The translations under genes and the position numbers were made by a program. Positions 1-6,405 of a stretch of 9,818 nucleotides of DNA are shown in pieces. Position 1 is the first letter of the stretch; each line of letters opens with the position of its first letter. The notes under the pieces were generated by a model. That model was not told the origin of the DNA. It did not search any database and saw nothing but the letters and a program-made list of their open reading frames with translations. Source of the DNA: Bacillota bacterium (GTDB lineage: Bacteria; Bacillota; Sulfobacillia; JAJZYS01; JAJYTV01); the NCBI GenBank assembly GCA_021792885.1, contig JAJYTV010000050.1, forward strand, positions 1-9,818. Reading direction: 5' to 3'.

Positions 1-133
1 CTTGCAGCGCACTGCCGATGCGTGCCTGCGGCGAGGGCGCGGCGCGCTGCGGTACGACGGGTCCGCAGGCCGCAAGCGCCATCGCGGCGAGGATCCCTGC
101 GGCCGCCGAGAGGGCCCGTCCCCCACTTCGCAT
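1..133 (-). CDS. Lipoprotein, N-terminal part only (runs off left edge)
   Basis: Reading leftwards from an ATG at 133-131, the frame is open to the window edge and gives 44 residues. The start is a textbook lipoprotein signal peptide: a basic beginning (MRSGGR), a hydrophobic Ala/Leu stretch (residues 7-22) and a lipobox LAAC with the acceptor cysteine at residue 23. A Pro/Ala/Gln-rich stretch follows, as is usual just after a lipid anchor. A GGGGG run 7 bases upstream of the ATG could serve as ribosome binding site. The gene begins 96 bases after the end of the Asp-box lipoprotein on the same strand, so the two may be co-transcribed. The mature domain lies outside the window, so the function is unknown. 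Signal peptidase II processing and surface anchoring are inferred from the lipobox. Confidence 0.6.
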   Translation of the reverse strand, partial: MRSGGRALSAAAGILAAMALAACGPVVPQRAAPSPQARIGSALQ

Positions 134-229
134 GCCGTCGCCCCCGATCGGACGTGTTCTTGGACTCTTGCGCAAACCCGGCGTCATCCCGCCTGCTGGG
201 ACTCCTTGGCTGCATCGCCTGGGAGCGCC

Positions 230-1387
230 TTAGCCGCGGATCCAGGTCTTTCCGCCGTCCTCTGTGCGCAGGACGACCGGCTGCGCCGCCGCGTCGAAGG
301 GGTGGGTGATGATCGCCCAGCCGTCGCTTCGGTTCACGAAGTCGATCTCCGCGACCTGTCCGCCTGCCTTGAGATCCGAAGCGGGGATGACGCCCGCGTC
401 CGTCCAAGTATTGCCGTACACGCGGGAGACATCCAAGCCGCCCGGCGAATACGTGAACGCCAGGATCTGCGGCACGACGGACACGAGATCGACGAGCGGA
501 CTGTTGCCGTGCAAGGACCGTCCCCCGCGCGTAGATTCCCACGTCGTCCCGCCGTCGCCCGACTCGTAGAGGAAGGACTCGCCCGTGCCCAGGAACTGCA
601 CCGCCATCGCGCCGCGCCTGCCCGAGAACGTGGGTCCCGCGATCACCGTCGCCTCTGCCGCCGGGAGCCCTCCGGGCACGGGGAACGAGACCCTGGTCCA
701 GTGCGCGCCGCCATCGGTCGTCCGGTAGAGCATGCTTGGCGAGGTGGTCGTCTCGCTGCCGACGAGCCATCCGTCCTGGGGGCCCGTGAAGGACACATCT
801 CCGTTGAAGGGAAGCGTGGGTACCACCACCGGCACCGGCCCGGTCGAGGCCACGGCCCGCCACGTCTTCCCGCCGTCCACCGTGCGGTAGAGGGCGCCGG
901 GCTCCGTGCTCATGCCGTGCGACTGGGCGACCATGAGCCAGCCGTCCTCCCCGTTGGCAAAGGACATCGAGACTGGGCCGCCGAGGGGATTGTAGCCCTG
1001 CCGTGCAGACGCGAACGGGATCATCTGGTGGGTCCAGCGCCTGCCGCCGTCCACCGTGTGGTAGAGTGCGACCGTGCTGGCGTTCGCCGCAAACGCATAC
1101 CACGCGTTGTTCGGGGACATGGCGTAGAGGAGCGAGCCATACCCACTTTGCGGCACATGCGCGATCGGCGGCACAGCCTGCCACCCAAGGCCGTTTCGGG
1201 TGCGGTAGACCGTGGTCCGGTCGCTGCCGAGGGCCCACCCGGATGTGGGCGAGAGCATGTCGATCCACGTGAAGTGGTGATGGGGCGACGCCGCCTTTCC
1301 AGGTGAAGCGTTCGGGGTCGCGGATGTCGCACCGCATCCCGCGAGCAGCACGGCAAGGGCGACGACAAACGCGGCTCTGCGCATCAT
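230..1387 (-). CDS. Surface lipoprotein with Asp-box (BNR/Ycf48-like) beta-propeller repeats
   Basis: The 385-residue protein starts with a lipoprotein signal (MMRRAAFVVALAVLLAGC), lipobox LAGC with Cys18, then a low-complexity Ser/Ala/Pro linker to about residue 37. The rest carries repeated Asp-box motifs of the form T-x-D-G-G-x-x-W, with aspartates at 113, 171, 225, 278 and 377. These usually follow an LYRT or VLRT strand and alternate with DGW/SGW turns, as in sialidase-like and Ycf48-like propellers. The last Asp-box ends three residues before the stop, which suggests a complete propeller. No sialidase catalytic arginine set could be recognised, so an enzyme role is not supported; a binding or assembly role outside the membrane is more likely. 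The ATG at 1387 has a good site (AAGGGG) 7 bases upstream. The substrate or partner is unknown. Confidence 0.85.
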   Translation of the reverse strand: MMRRAAFVVALAVLLAGCGATSATPNASPGKAASPHHHFTWIDMLSPTSGWALGSDRTTVYRTRNGLGWQAVPPIAHVPQSGYGSLLYAMSPNNAWYAFAANASTVALYHTVDGGRRWTHQMIPFASARQGYNPLGGPVSMSFANGEDGWLMVAQSHGMSTEPGALYRTVDGGKTWRAVASTGPVPVVVPTLPFNGDVSFTGPQDGWLVGSETTTSPSMLYRTTDGGAHWTRVSFPVPGGLPAAEATVIAGPTFSGRRGAMAVQFLGTGESFLYESGDGGTTWESTRGGRSLHGNSPLVDLVSVVPQILAFTYSPGGLDVSRVYGNTWTDAGVIPASDLKAGGQVAEIDFVNRSDGWAIITHPFDAAAQPVVLRTEDGGKTWIRG

Positions 1388-1887
1388 GGCCCTGCCCCTT
1401 CCTTCCCCGGCAAGCGAAGTCCACGCTCCCGTTTCGTTTCGATGAACACCGCAGGTGGTTTGCAGTCACGCGAAAGTGGGCGACGTACCCGACCAGCGCG
1501 TCGGAGCGATCGGCAGCGATGGCGCCGTCTGGGCTTCCGTGCCCGGAAGAAGTTCGTGCGGGAAGTCCCGGGGTCGAATCGCACCGCAGCGTGGACCATC
1601 CACGGCACCGTGGTCGGCGATGGACCGGGTTCCATCGCCGACATGCCACTGGCGGCGACTGGTGCGCCGGGATCGTCGCTCGACCCGATGCAGCACCGCA
1701 CCCTGCACTTCTCAGGGGTGCATGCGCCCCTAGGCCTGGAACCCGCCTACCGCAGCCCGACGTCCCCAAGCACCGATCTGCTCCATTTTTAGCGCGGCAT
1801 CACGTCCGAGAACCTCATCATCTCGGAGCAGATCACGGCGCCCGTCGCCCTGCCCATCCAGGATCGGAGACGGCGTCCCCCTTGGCG
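1388..1887. other. 500-base stretch without a confident gene; possible decayed plus-strand gene
   Basis: No open frame here has both a plausible start with ribosome binding site and sustained coding character. There are traces on the plus strand. One frame (about 1455-1545) reads protein-like and mostly G/C at third positions. Another frame (about 1545-1790) does the same and ends in TAG at 1790-1792. Directly after that stop, in the same frame, 25 codons (1793-1867) have G or C in the third position 24 times and include ITSENLIISEQITAPVALPI. This would fit a gene broken by a frameshift and a stop, but in G+C-rich DNA such traces can arise by chance. A 10-base inverted repeat (GATCTGCTCC at 1775-1784, GGAGCAGATC at 1825-1834) and a small G/C hairpin (1714-1731) are also present. 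Promoters for the flanking lipoprotein gene should lie near 1390-1470 but none is clear. Confidence 0.3.
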
Positions 1888-2373
1888 CTACGCGTACGGC
1901 AGGAGCCGACGCAGGATCCGATCGACCGGGCGCGCGAGCCGCACGAGCAGCTTGTCCCGGCGTACGCGCGGCTCGACGAGGAAGAGCGCCATGCCCATGG
2001 AGATCGCGCCCAGCGCGTCGGTCAGGAACTGGTCGCCGATCGCCACAGCCTCCTGGGGTTGCACGCCAAGTTCCCGAAGCGCACGACGGTAGGCGCCGCG
2101 CAGCGGCTTCTTCGCCCGCGAGACGCACGGCAGCCCGAGCGCTAGCGCGAGGCGCTCGGCACGGCCCCGCGCGCCGTTCGAAAGGATGAAGCCGCGTAGG
2201 CCAAGGGCTTTCGCCTTCGCGCAGAAGGCTACCGCGTCCTTGGGCAGCTCGTCCCCGTGCGGGTCGCAGAGCGTATTGTCGAGGTCGAGCACGATCGCCT
2301 GCACGCCTTGCGCCACGAGATCCTCGAGCGGGATGTCCGCGAGGGAGTGCACCCTGCGCCGCAGGGCCGTCAT
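1888..2373 (-). CDS. yqeG: YqeG-family HAD-type phosphatase (subfamily IIIA)
   Basis: The 161-residue protein has the HAD phosphatase motifs in order: motif I DLDNTL with nucleophile Asp30 and Asp32; motif II ILSNGA at 63-68; the lysine region AKKP at 87-90; and motif IV IGDQFLTD at 112-119 with Asp114 and Asp119. There is no large cap insertion, and the length and layout match YqeG proteins of Bacillota. Characterised relatives act on small phosphorylated metabolites (phosphatidylglycerophosphate phosphatases are distant kin); the substrate here is not known. The frame is open 30 codons further upstream, but the ATG at 2373 is chosen because AGGGAGG lies 5 bases before it and the family homology begins here. 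In many Bacillota yqeG sits with yqeH and aroE; that neighbourhood is absent. The C-terminus is basic (RRLLPYA). No downstream terminator with a T-run was found. Confidence 0.9.
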   Translation of the reverse strand: MTALRRRVHSLADIPLEDLVAQGVQAIVLDLDNTLCDPHGDELPKDAVAFCAKAKALGLRGFILSNGARGRAERLALALGLPCVSRAKKPLRGAYRRALRELGVQPQEAVAIGDQFLTDALGAISMGMALFLVEPRVRRDKLLVRLARPVDRILRRLLPYA

Positions 2374-2438
2374 CGGCCCCTCCCTGCCGGAAACACGGCG
2401 TCGGCTCGCGTGCAACGGGAAACAATTGGGCGGATCAT
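2370..2438 (-). CDS. Possible 22-codon leader ORF coupled to yqeG
   Basis: A full AGGAGG (complement of 2449-2454) stands 10 bases upstream of an ATG at 2438-2436. This site has no role for yqeG itself, which has its own ribosome binding site. The ORF encodes 22 residues beginning MIRPIVSRCTRADAVFPAGR and ends in TGA overlapping the yqeG start as ATGA (2373-2370). The arrangement resembles a translationally coupled leader peptide. Codon use is only mildly G/C at third positions, and the peptide matches nothing known to me. It may be chance. Confidence 0.2.
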   Translation of the reverse strand: MIRPIVSRCTRADAVFPAGRGR

Positions 2439-2529
2439 CGGGAGCTTGCCTCCTAGGGTTCACCGCGCGAACCGGCTAATAGGGTGTGAAGCGCGACCGG
2501 AACCGCTCTTTGTGCGCGTGGGTCCCGGC

Positions 2530-3078
2530 TCAGGCGGCGCCTCGGCCGCGCACCGCCTCATCGCGCGGGATGCGCATCAGAATGGCGTCTTCCGCTGCGG
2601 TCTTCGTGACAGGAGAGAAGCCGGCGCGCTGCAGTGCGCGTACGGAGCGCAGGTTGCGGGGATCGGGATCGGCCCAGCACTCGAAGACCCCTGGCTGCGC
2701 GAACACGGCCTCCTGCACGTAGGCGCGGATCGCGCGCGGTCCGAGGCCGCGTCCCGCGTACTCCTCGGCGAGGAAGAAGTCGATGCCGGCTGCGCGGTCT
2801 GCGCCGGGTACTGCCGGGTGGTCTGGGAAGTCCTCGAGGAGGTAGGACTGGAAGTAGCCCGCATTCGCCCCCGCAAGCTCCAGGATGTGACCGTGCACCG
2901 GTTCGTCACCGAGGATCCTGGGCAGATACTTGCGCGCGACCTCTTCGGCGGTCGGCGGCACACCAAACGAATACCACTCGAGCGCCCCGCCGTGCGAGAG
3001 CCACCGCCCGAGCAGCGGCAGATCCCCAACGGTCAGCGGACGAAAGCGCATCCCATCGAACGGCAGGGAATCGGGCAT
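2530..3078 (-). CDS. GNAT N-acetyltransferase, AAC(6')-like
   Basis: The 182-residue protein is a single GNAT domain. The acetyl-CoA loop is YAGRGLGPRA (residues 107-116, pattern Q/R-x-x-G-x-G/A), followed by a motif B-like stretch DPDPRNLRSVRALQRAGF (137-154). The wording and order of segments, with an early aromatic patch (EWYSFG), a strand leading to GYFQSYLLED, then GIDFFLAEE and the NLR..R..Q.AGF block, closely parallel aminoglycoside 6'-acetyltransferases of the AAC(6')-Ib type. That resemblance is from memory. It does not prove the substrate, since siderophore-biosynthesis and other acetyltransferases share this fold. The ATG at 3078 has GGAGGGAGGA upstream with a 10-base spacer; an internal ATG (3051) has no such site. 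The gene is divergent from the J-domain gene, with 125 bases between them. Confidence 0.85.
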   Translation of the reverse strand: MPDSLPFDGMRFRPLTVGDLPLLGRWLSHGGALEWYSFGVPPTAEEVARKYLPRILGDEPVHGHILELAGANAGYFQSYLLEDFPDHPAVPGADRAAGIDFFLAEEYAGRGLGPRAIRAYVQEAVFAQPGVFECWADPDPRNLRSVRALQRAGFSPVTKTAAEDAILMRIPRDEAVRGRGAA

Positions 3079-3177
3079 CGGCAGCGATCCTCCCTCCGCG
3101 CCCTGGGTCATTCTGGACGCGGCGGCGGATCCCTGCGCGAAGGAGGCGGGCGTCCTTGCCGAGAAGTGCAACGTACG

Positions 3178-3193
3178 CCTTCGGGCGCGAAGG
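3178..3193 (+). promoter_or_regulatory. Hairpin covering the ribosome binding site of the J-domain gene
   Basis: CCTTCG (3178-3183) and CGAAGG (3188-3193) form a perfect 6-base stem with loop GGCG. The right arm contains GAAGG, the only good ribosome binding site for the ATG at 3204 (10-base spacer). Translation could therefore be limited until the stem opens. That would fit temperature control of a chaperone gene, but a 6-base stem this rich in G+C can occur by chance. Confidence 0.35.
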
Positions 3194-3203
3194 ATGAATC
3201 GCA

Positions 3204-3509
3204 ATGCAAGATCCGTACCGCGTGCTCGGCGTTCGCCGCGGCGCGCCGGAAGAAGAGATACGCACCGCCTACCGGCGCCGGGCCAAGCGGATCCACCCGG
3301 ATACCGTGCCGCCGGCGCGCCGGGAAGAGGCGACCCGGCGCTTCCAGCAGCTGCAGGAGGCCTATGCACTCCTGTCGGATCCGAAGCTGCGCATGGCCCT
3401 CGAGTTGCAGCGCCGGACGCCCTGGCGGCCCCGCTGGCGCAGGAAGAAGGACGAAGAGGAGTTCGTCGAGGCGTTCTTTCGCAACCTCCTGCGCGGCATG
3501 ATGCGCTGA
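3204..3509 (+). CDS. Short J-domain (DnaJ-like) co-chaperone
   Basis: The 101-residue protein is almost only a J domain. The start DPYRVLGVRRGAPEEEIRTA matches helix I and II. Helix II continues with the basic face YRRRAKR, followed by the HPD motif at residues 31-33, which is needed to stimulate DnaK ATPase. Helix III (FQQLQEAYALLSDPKLR) completes the domain by about residue 65. The tail is charged (RRKKDEEEFVEAFF) and lacks the G/F region, zinc finger and substrate-binding domains of true DnaJ, so this is a class III-type J protein that would recruit DnaK to a special client or site. The start ATG has GAAGG 10 bases upstream, within a hairpin. The stop TGA (3507-3509) overlaps the beginning of the coding-like frame of the protease gene, so the two probably form one transcription unit. 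Confidence 0.9.
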   Translation: MQDPYRVLGVRRGAPEEEIRTAYRRRAKRIHPDTVPPARREEATRRFQQLQEAYALLSDPKLRMALELQRRTPWRPRWRRKKDEEEFVEAFFRNLLRGMMR

Positions 3510-3568
3510 CGCCGCGCAACCTCTCGAACGAGGCGGCGACGTGCGCGCCGGGGCGCCGCGCCCCCGGC

Positions 3569-4627
3569 TTGCACTGCTTTCTCGCGCAGTTGCGCGCCGC
3601 GTGGGAGGAGACTGCAGCCGCAGGGACGGAGAAGCCGAGAGCGCGCCGGCGTATTCCCTGGCTCTTCTGGGTGTTCCTGGCCGCGGCGCTCCTTGCGCTG
3701 GTGCTCTTCGGACTGACAGCGCGCACGCTTCTGCAGGGCGTAGCCGCCGTGACGGGGGGGCGACCCGCAAGTGCGCCGCCCCCCTCCGCCGGCGGAGCGG
3801 TCACAGACCTCCACCAGGTCGGCACCAGCACGACGTCGGTGACGCTCACCTGGGTGCCGGTGCCGGGAGGCGCACCCTACGCCATCTACCGCGGCGGCAT
3901 GCGCATCGCGAGCACGCGCCTGCACGCGTTCACCGACCGCAGGCTGCCCGGGCCCGGAACCTACCGATACAGCGTCATCGACCGCTACGGCAAGCGCACG
4001 CGCATCACCGCACAGGCCGCGCTGCCCTGGCCGGCCGTGGAGGCCCTCGCCGCGCGCTCTGTCGCCCTCGTGACCACCTATCCGACCAACGTCTCGCTGC
4101 TCACCGGGCGCGTCATCGGCGGCGCGGGCTTCGTCGTCAGCCAGGGCTGCGACATCCTCACGGCCTACCACGTAGTCCGCGGCGCGCACCCCCTGATCGA
4201 CGTCCACCTGCCGAGCGATGCGCAGGTCCGCGCGCAGGTCCTGGCGACGGACCCCGCGCAGGACCTCGCCCTGCTCGAGCTGCCCCGAGGGACGCGCTGC
4301 GGCGCTCCTCTCCCCTTCGCAAGCCATACGCCCGCCATCGGGGCGCCGGTCGGCCTGCTCGGCCACCCTGCCCTCGGCGCGCTCGTCTTTGCGCGCGGCG
4401 CGATCTCCGGCCGCGCCGAGACCGTGGACGTGAAGACGCTCGGGCTGTTCAAGGAGTTCCCGTTCCGCGGCGCGGTCGATCCCGGCGACAGCGGTGGCCC
4501 TCTGCTGAACCACTGGGGACAGGTGGTGGGCGTGGTCGACGCGCGTGGCGGCGCCAAGATCGGCTACGCGTTGATCGCGTCGCAGGCCGCGGCCTTCGTG
4601 CAGCGCTACGTCGGCGGTCCGACCTAG
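3569..4627 (+). CDS. Membrane-anchored FN3-like / trypsin-like serine protease (HtrA-like, no PDZ)
   Basis: Numbered from a TTG at 3569, the protein has 352 residues. A short cytoplasmic start ends in basic EKPRARRR, then one membrane span (about 29-50) with the rest outside. Residues 77-152 resemble a fibronectin type III domain (VTLTWVPVPGGAPYAIYRGG, FTDRRLPGPGTYRYSVID). The protease domain (about 183-348) has His201 in LTAYHVV, Asp232 in DPAQDLALLEL and Ser308 in GDSGGPL, the complete trypsin/HtrA triad. Cys194 and Cys244 could form a disulphide. No PDZ domain follows, unlike HtrA/DegP. Start choice is weak: neither TTG 3569 nor TTG 3590 has a ribosome binding site, and the frame looks coding from 3506, where a CTG overlaps the J-domain stop. 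Translational coupling, a frameshift fusion or a sequence error are all possible. The likely role is envelope protein quality control. Confidence 0.85.
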   Translation: MHCFLAQLRAAWEETAAAGTEKPRARRRIPWLFWVFLAAALLALVLFGLTARTLLQGVAAVTGGRPASAPPPSAGGAVTDLHQVGTSTTSVTLTWVPVPGGAPYAIYRGGMRIASTRLHAFTDRRLPGPGTYRYSVIDRYGKRTRITAQAALPWPAVEALAARSVALVTTYPTNVSLLTGRVIGGAGFVVSQGCDILTAYHVVRGAHPLIDVHLPSDAQVRAQVLATDPAQDLALLELPRGTRCGAPLPFASHTPAIGAPVGLLGHPALGALVFARGAISGRAETVDVKTLGLFKEFPFRGAVDPGDSGGPLLNHWGQVVGVVDARGGAKIGYALIASQAAAFVQRYVGGPT

Positions 4628-5457
4628 AGTTCGCGCCGCTGCATGCTCCACACCGCCAAAAGCACCATGGCGAGGAGCCAGAGCGCAGCCCATACGTAGA
4701 ACGCGAACGGCTGGGGAGCCAGGGAGACGAACGGGTTGAGCCCCTGGGCGCCCAGAGAGCGCAGGAGTGCGAGGACCGTCGGCGGCTCGAGGTAGTACTG
4801 CGCCGCCTGCCAGAGCCCGTCGGTCGGCAGAAGGAGCTGCGAGACCTCTCCGATCCGCTGCAGGGTCACATTGTGCAGCGTGTGGCCGAGTGTGCCGGCC
4901 ATCCCCGCCATCCAGGCGAGGAAGAACAGCACCATGCTGCTGATGGCCGAGGTGATCGTGGAGAGCCTGGTGCTGCAGAGGAGCGCGAGCGTCATCAACA
5001 GCAGGGCTTCCGCCGTCAGCGCCAGGAGGGCGTAGACCGGGTGCGGCGGCGCGTAGCCGACCGCCCAGAAGACGGTCACGAACTCGAGCCCGCCTGTGAG
5101 CAGCGAGAAGCTGCCGACGAGCACGGCGAGGCCCAGCCACTTCCCGAACACGTAGCGAAGCCGCGTCATGGGCCGCGCGAGCAGCGAGAGCGCCACGCCC
5201 GACTCCAGTTCCGGCGCCACGGCCGCGGCGGACAGGAAGCTCGCGGTCAGCGCGAGGATGCCGGAGAAGACGAGCATGACGAACACGAGCTGTTCTGACG
5301 AGAAGAGCTGCGCCTCGCCGCCCGGCCCGTAGGAGCTCACCAGCGCGTGGAAGGCCCAACCGCTCAGGGCGACGAAGGCCAACGCCGTCAGCAGGAGCGC
5401 GAGCGTCGTGCGGCGGCGCAGCATCTCGCGCAGCGTGAGGCCGGCAACCACGCGCAT
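4624..5457 (-). CDS. ABC-2 type transporter permease
   Basis: The 277-residue protein has six hydrophobic spans at about 17-40, 56-80, 108-131, 139-162, 167-189 and 250-272. Between spans 2 and 3 lies the segment ELESGVALSLLARPMTRLRY followed by VFGKWLG, which is typical of ABC-2 permeases (glutamate, glycine, RP..R, GK). The longer loop between spans 5 and 6 (about 190-249) is probably outside. The ATG at 5457-5455 shares a base with the ATPase stop (TGATG), and a GGGGGG run 6 bases upstream provides the ribosome binding site, so the two subunits are translationally coupled. It should work as the membrane part of an exporter with the ATPase. The substrate is unknown. Its stop shares the palindrome CTAG with the stop of the convergent protease gene. 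Confidence 0.9.
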   Translation of the reverse strand: MRVVAGLTLREMLRRRTTLALLLTALAFVALSGWAFHALVSSYGPGGEAQLFSSEQLVFVMLVFSGILALTASFLSAAAVAPELESGVALSLLARPMTRLRYVFGKWLGLAVLVGSFSLLTGGLEFVTVFWAVGYAPPHPVYALLALTAEALLLMTLALLCSTRLSTITSAISSMVLFFLAWMAGMAGTLGHTLHNVTLQRIGEVSQLLLPTDGLWQAAQYYLEPPTVLALLRSLGAQGLNPFVSLAPQPFAFYVWAALWLLAMVLLAVWSMQRREL

Positions 5458-6386
5458 CAGTGGCCCCCCAAAAGGTCCAAAAACCGCTCTTCCAAGGTGG
5501 CACGGCGGATCTCGACGCTGTAGACGCGAGCTCCCGCGGCGCAGAGCGCCGCCACGAGTTCCGGCACATCGGCGCGGCGGATCCCCTCCACCTCAAGTTC
5601 CTCGCCCCGCAGGCGGAGATCGCCGAAGTGGCAAAGATCCGCAAGCAGGTCGCTGGTCACCCCCGCCGCCTCGATGCGCGCACCCGTGGCCGCGAGCAGA
5701 TCCTGGAGGCTCCCTTGGGCGATGACACAGCCGTGGTCCAGCACCGCGACGCGCGTGCAGACCTGTTCCACCTCGCTCAGCAGGTGGGAGTTCAGGAACA
5801 CGGTCGCTCCGCGCGCCTGCAGCGTGCGGATGATCATCCGCACGTCGTGGCGACCCACGGGGTCGAGCGCCGACGTCGGCTCGTCGAGGATGACGATCTC
5901 CGGCGCGCCCAGGAGCGCGACGGCGAGCCCCAGCCGCTGCTGCATGCCCTTCGAGAACGTGCCGACCCGGTCGCGCGCCCGATCCGCGAGTCCCACGGTC
6001 TCGAGCGCCGCCGCGGTTTGCGCCCGCTGTTCCGCGCGCGGCAGGTGGAGCAGAGCCCCGTGCGCGGCGAGCACCTCCTCTGCGCTGAGCCAGTCCTGGT
6101 AACGGAAGAGTTCGGGCAGGTAGCCGATGCGGCGGCGGGCCGCGACGTCGCCGAGCGGCTCCCCGAGCACGAGGCCCTCGCCCGAGGTCGGGCGCGCGAG
6201 GCCGAGCAGCAGCTTCACCGCCGTCGTCTTGCCGGCGCCGTTCGGCCCGAGGAAGCCGAACACCTCGCCCCGCGGCACCGTCATGGTCAGGTCGGAGAGC
6301 GCCTCCTTGTGGCCGTACCGCTTGGATAGCCCCTCGGTGTGGATCGCCGGGTCTTCAGTTGCGCGGTCGCGCAGTTCCTCCGCCAT
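5457..6386 (-). CDS. ABC transporter ATP-binding protein (NatA/DrrA-like)
   Basis: The 309-residue protein has all nucleotide-binding motifs: Walker A GPNGAGKTT (47-55), signature FSKGMQQR (144-151), Walker B VILDEP (165-170) with catalytic Glu169, D-loop SALD and H-loop His201. The Q-loop position reads GYLPE, as in the NatA/CcmA/DrrA-like export group that pairs with ABC-2 permeases. The last ~90 residues (from about 222) form the extra C-terminal domain common to this group and end in ATLEERFLDLLGG. The ATG at 6386 has a near-perfect AGGAGGTG. It lies 87 bases after the end of the tandem-repeat secreted protein gene, in the same direction, so it is probably the fourth gene of the sigma-factor operon, possibly with changed expression because of the hairpin between. 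Possible roles are export of a lipid, peptide or drug; the sequence does not decide. Confidence 0.95.
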   Translation of the reverse strand: MAEELRDRATEDPAIHTEGLSKRYGHKEALSDLTMTVPRGEVFGFLGPNGAGKTTAVKLLLGLARPTSGEGLVLGEPLGDVAARRRIGYLPELFRYQDWLSAEEVLAAHGALLHLPRAEQRAQTAAALETVGLADRARDRVGTFSKGMQQRLGLAVALLGAPEIVILDEPTSALDPVGRHDVRMIIRTLQARGATVFLNSHLLSEVEQVCTRVAVLDHGCVIAQGSLQDLLAATGARIEAAGVTSDLLADLCHFGDLRLRGEELEVEGIRRADVPELVAALCAAGARVYSVEIRRATLEERFLDLLGGH

Positions 6387-6390
6387 GCTG

Positions 6391-6398
6391 CACCTCCT
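6391..6398 (-). promoter_or_regulatory. Strong ribosome binding site of the ABC ATPase gene
   Basis: AGGAGGTG on the minus strand, 4 bases before the ATG at 6386 (6 bases counted from AGGAGG). It is the best anti-16S match in the window and stands 7 bases downstream of a stable hairpin, so the ATPase gene can be translated efficiently on its own. Confidence 0.8.
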
Positions 6399-6405
6399 CG
6401 CGCGA

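Noticed and set aside
2..1306. Long plus-strand open frame opposite the Asp-box lipoprotein
   Set aside because: It is Arg/His-rich, has no ribosome binding site and lies antisense to a gene with clear signal peptide and repeats; a shadow caused by high G+C.
1715..1730. GGGGTG-CATG-CGCCCC hairpin as terminator
   Set aside because: Imperfect (one G-T pair), no T-run after it, and not at the end of a supported gene.
2374..2463. N-terminal extension of YqeG by 30 codons
   Set aside because: The family similarity and the AGGGAGG site both place the start at 2373.
2457..2473. GGTTC/GAACC hairpin after the acetyltransferase gene as terminator
   Set aside because: Only a 5-base stem with a 7-base loop and no T-run following on either strand.
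3362..5644. 760-codon minus-strand frame across the protease and ABC genes
   Set aside because: It is antisense or out of frame to genes with clear catalytic motifs, and its composition is Arg/Ala-rich without domains.
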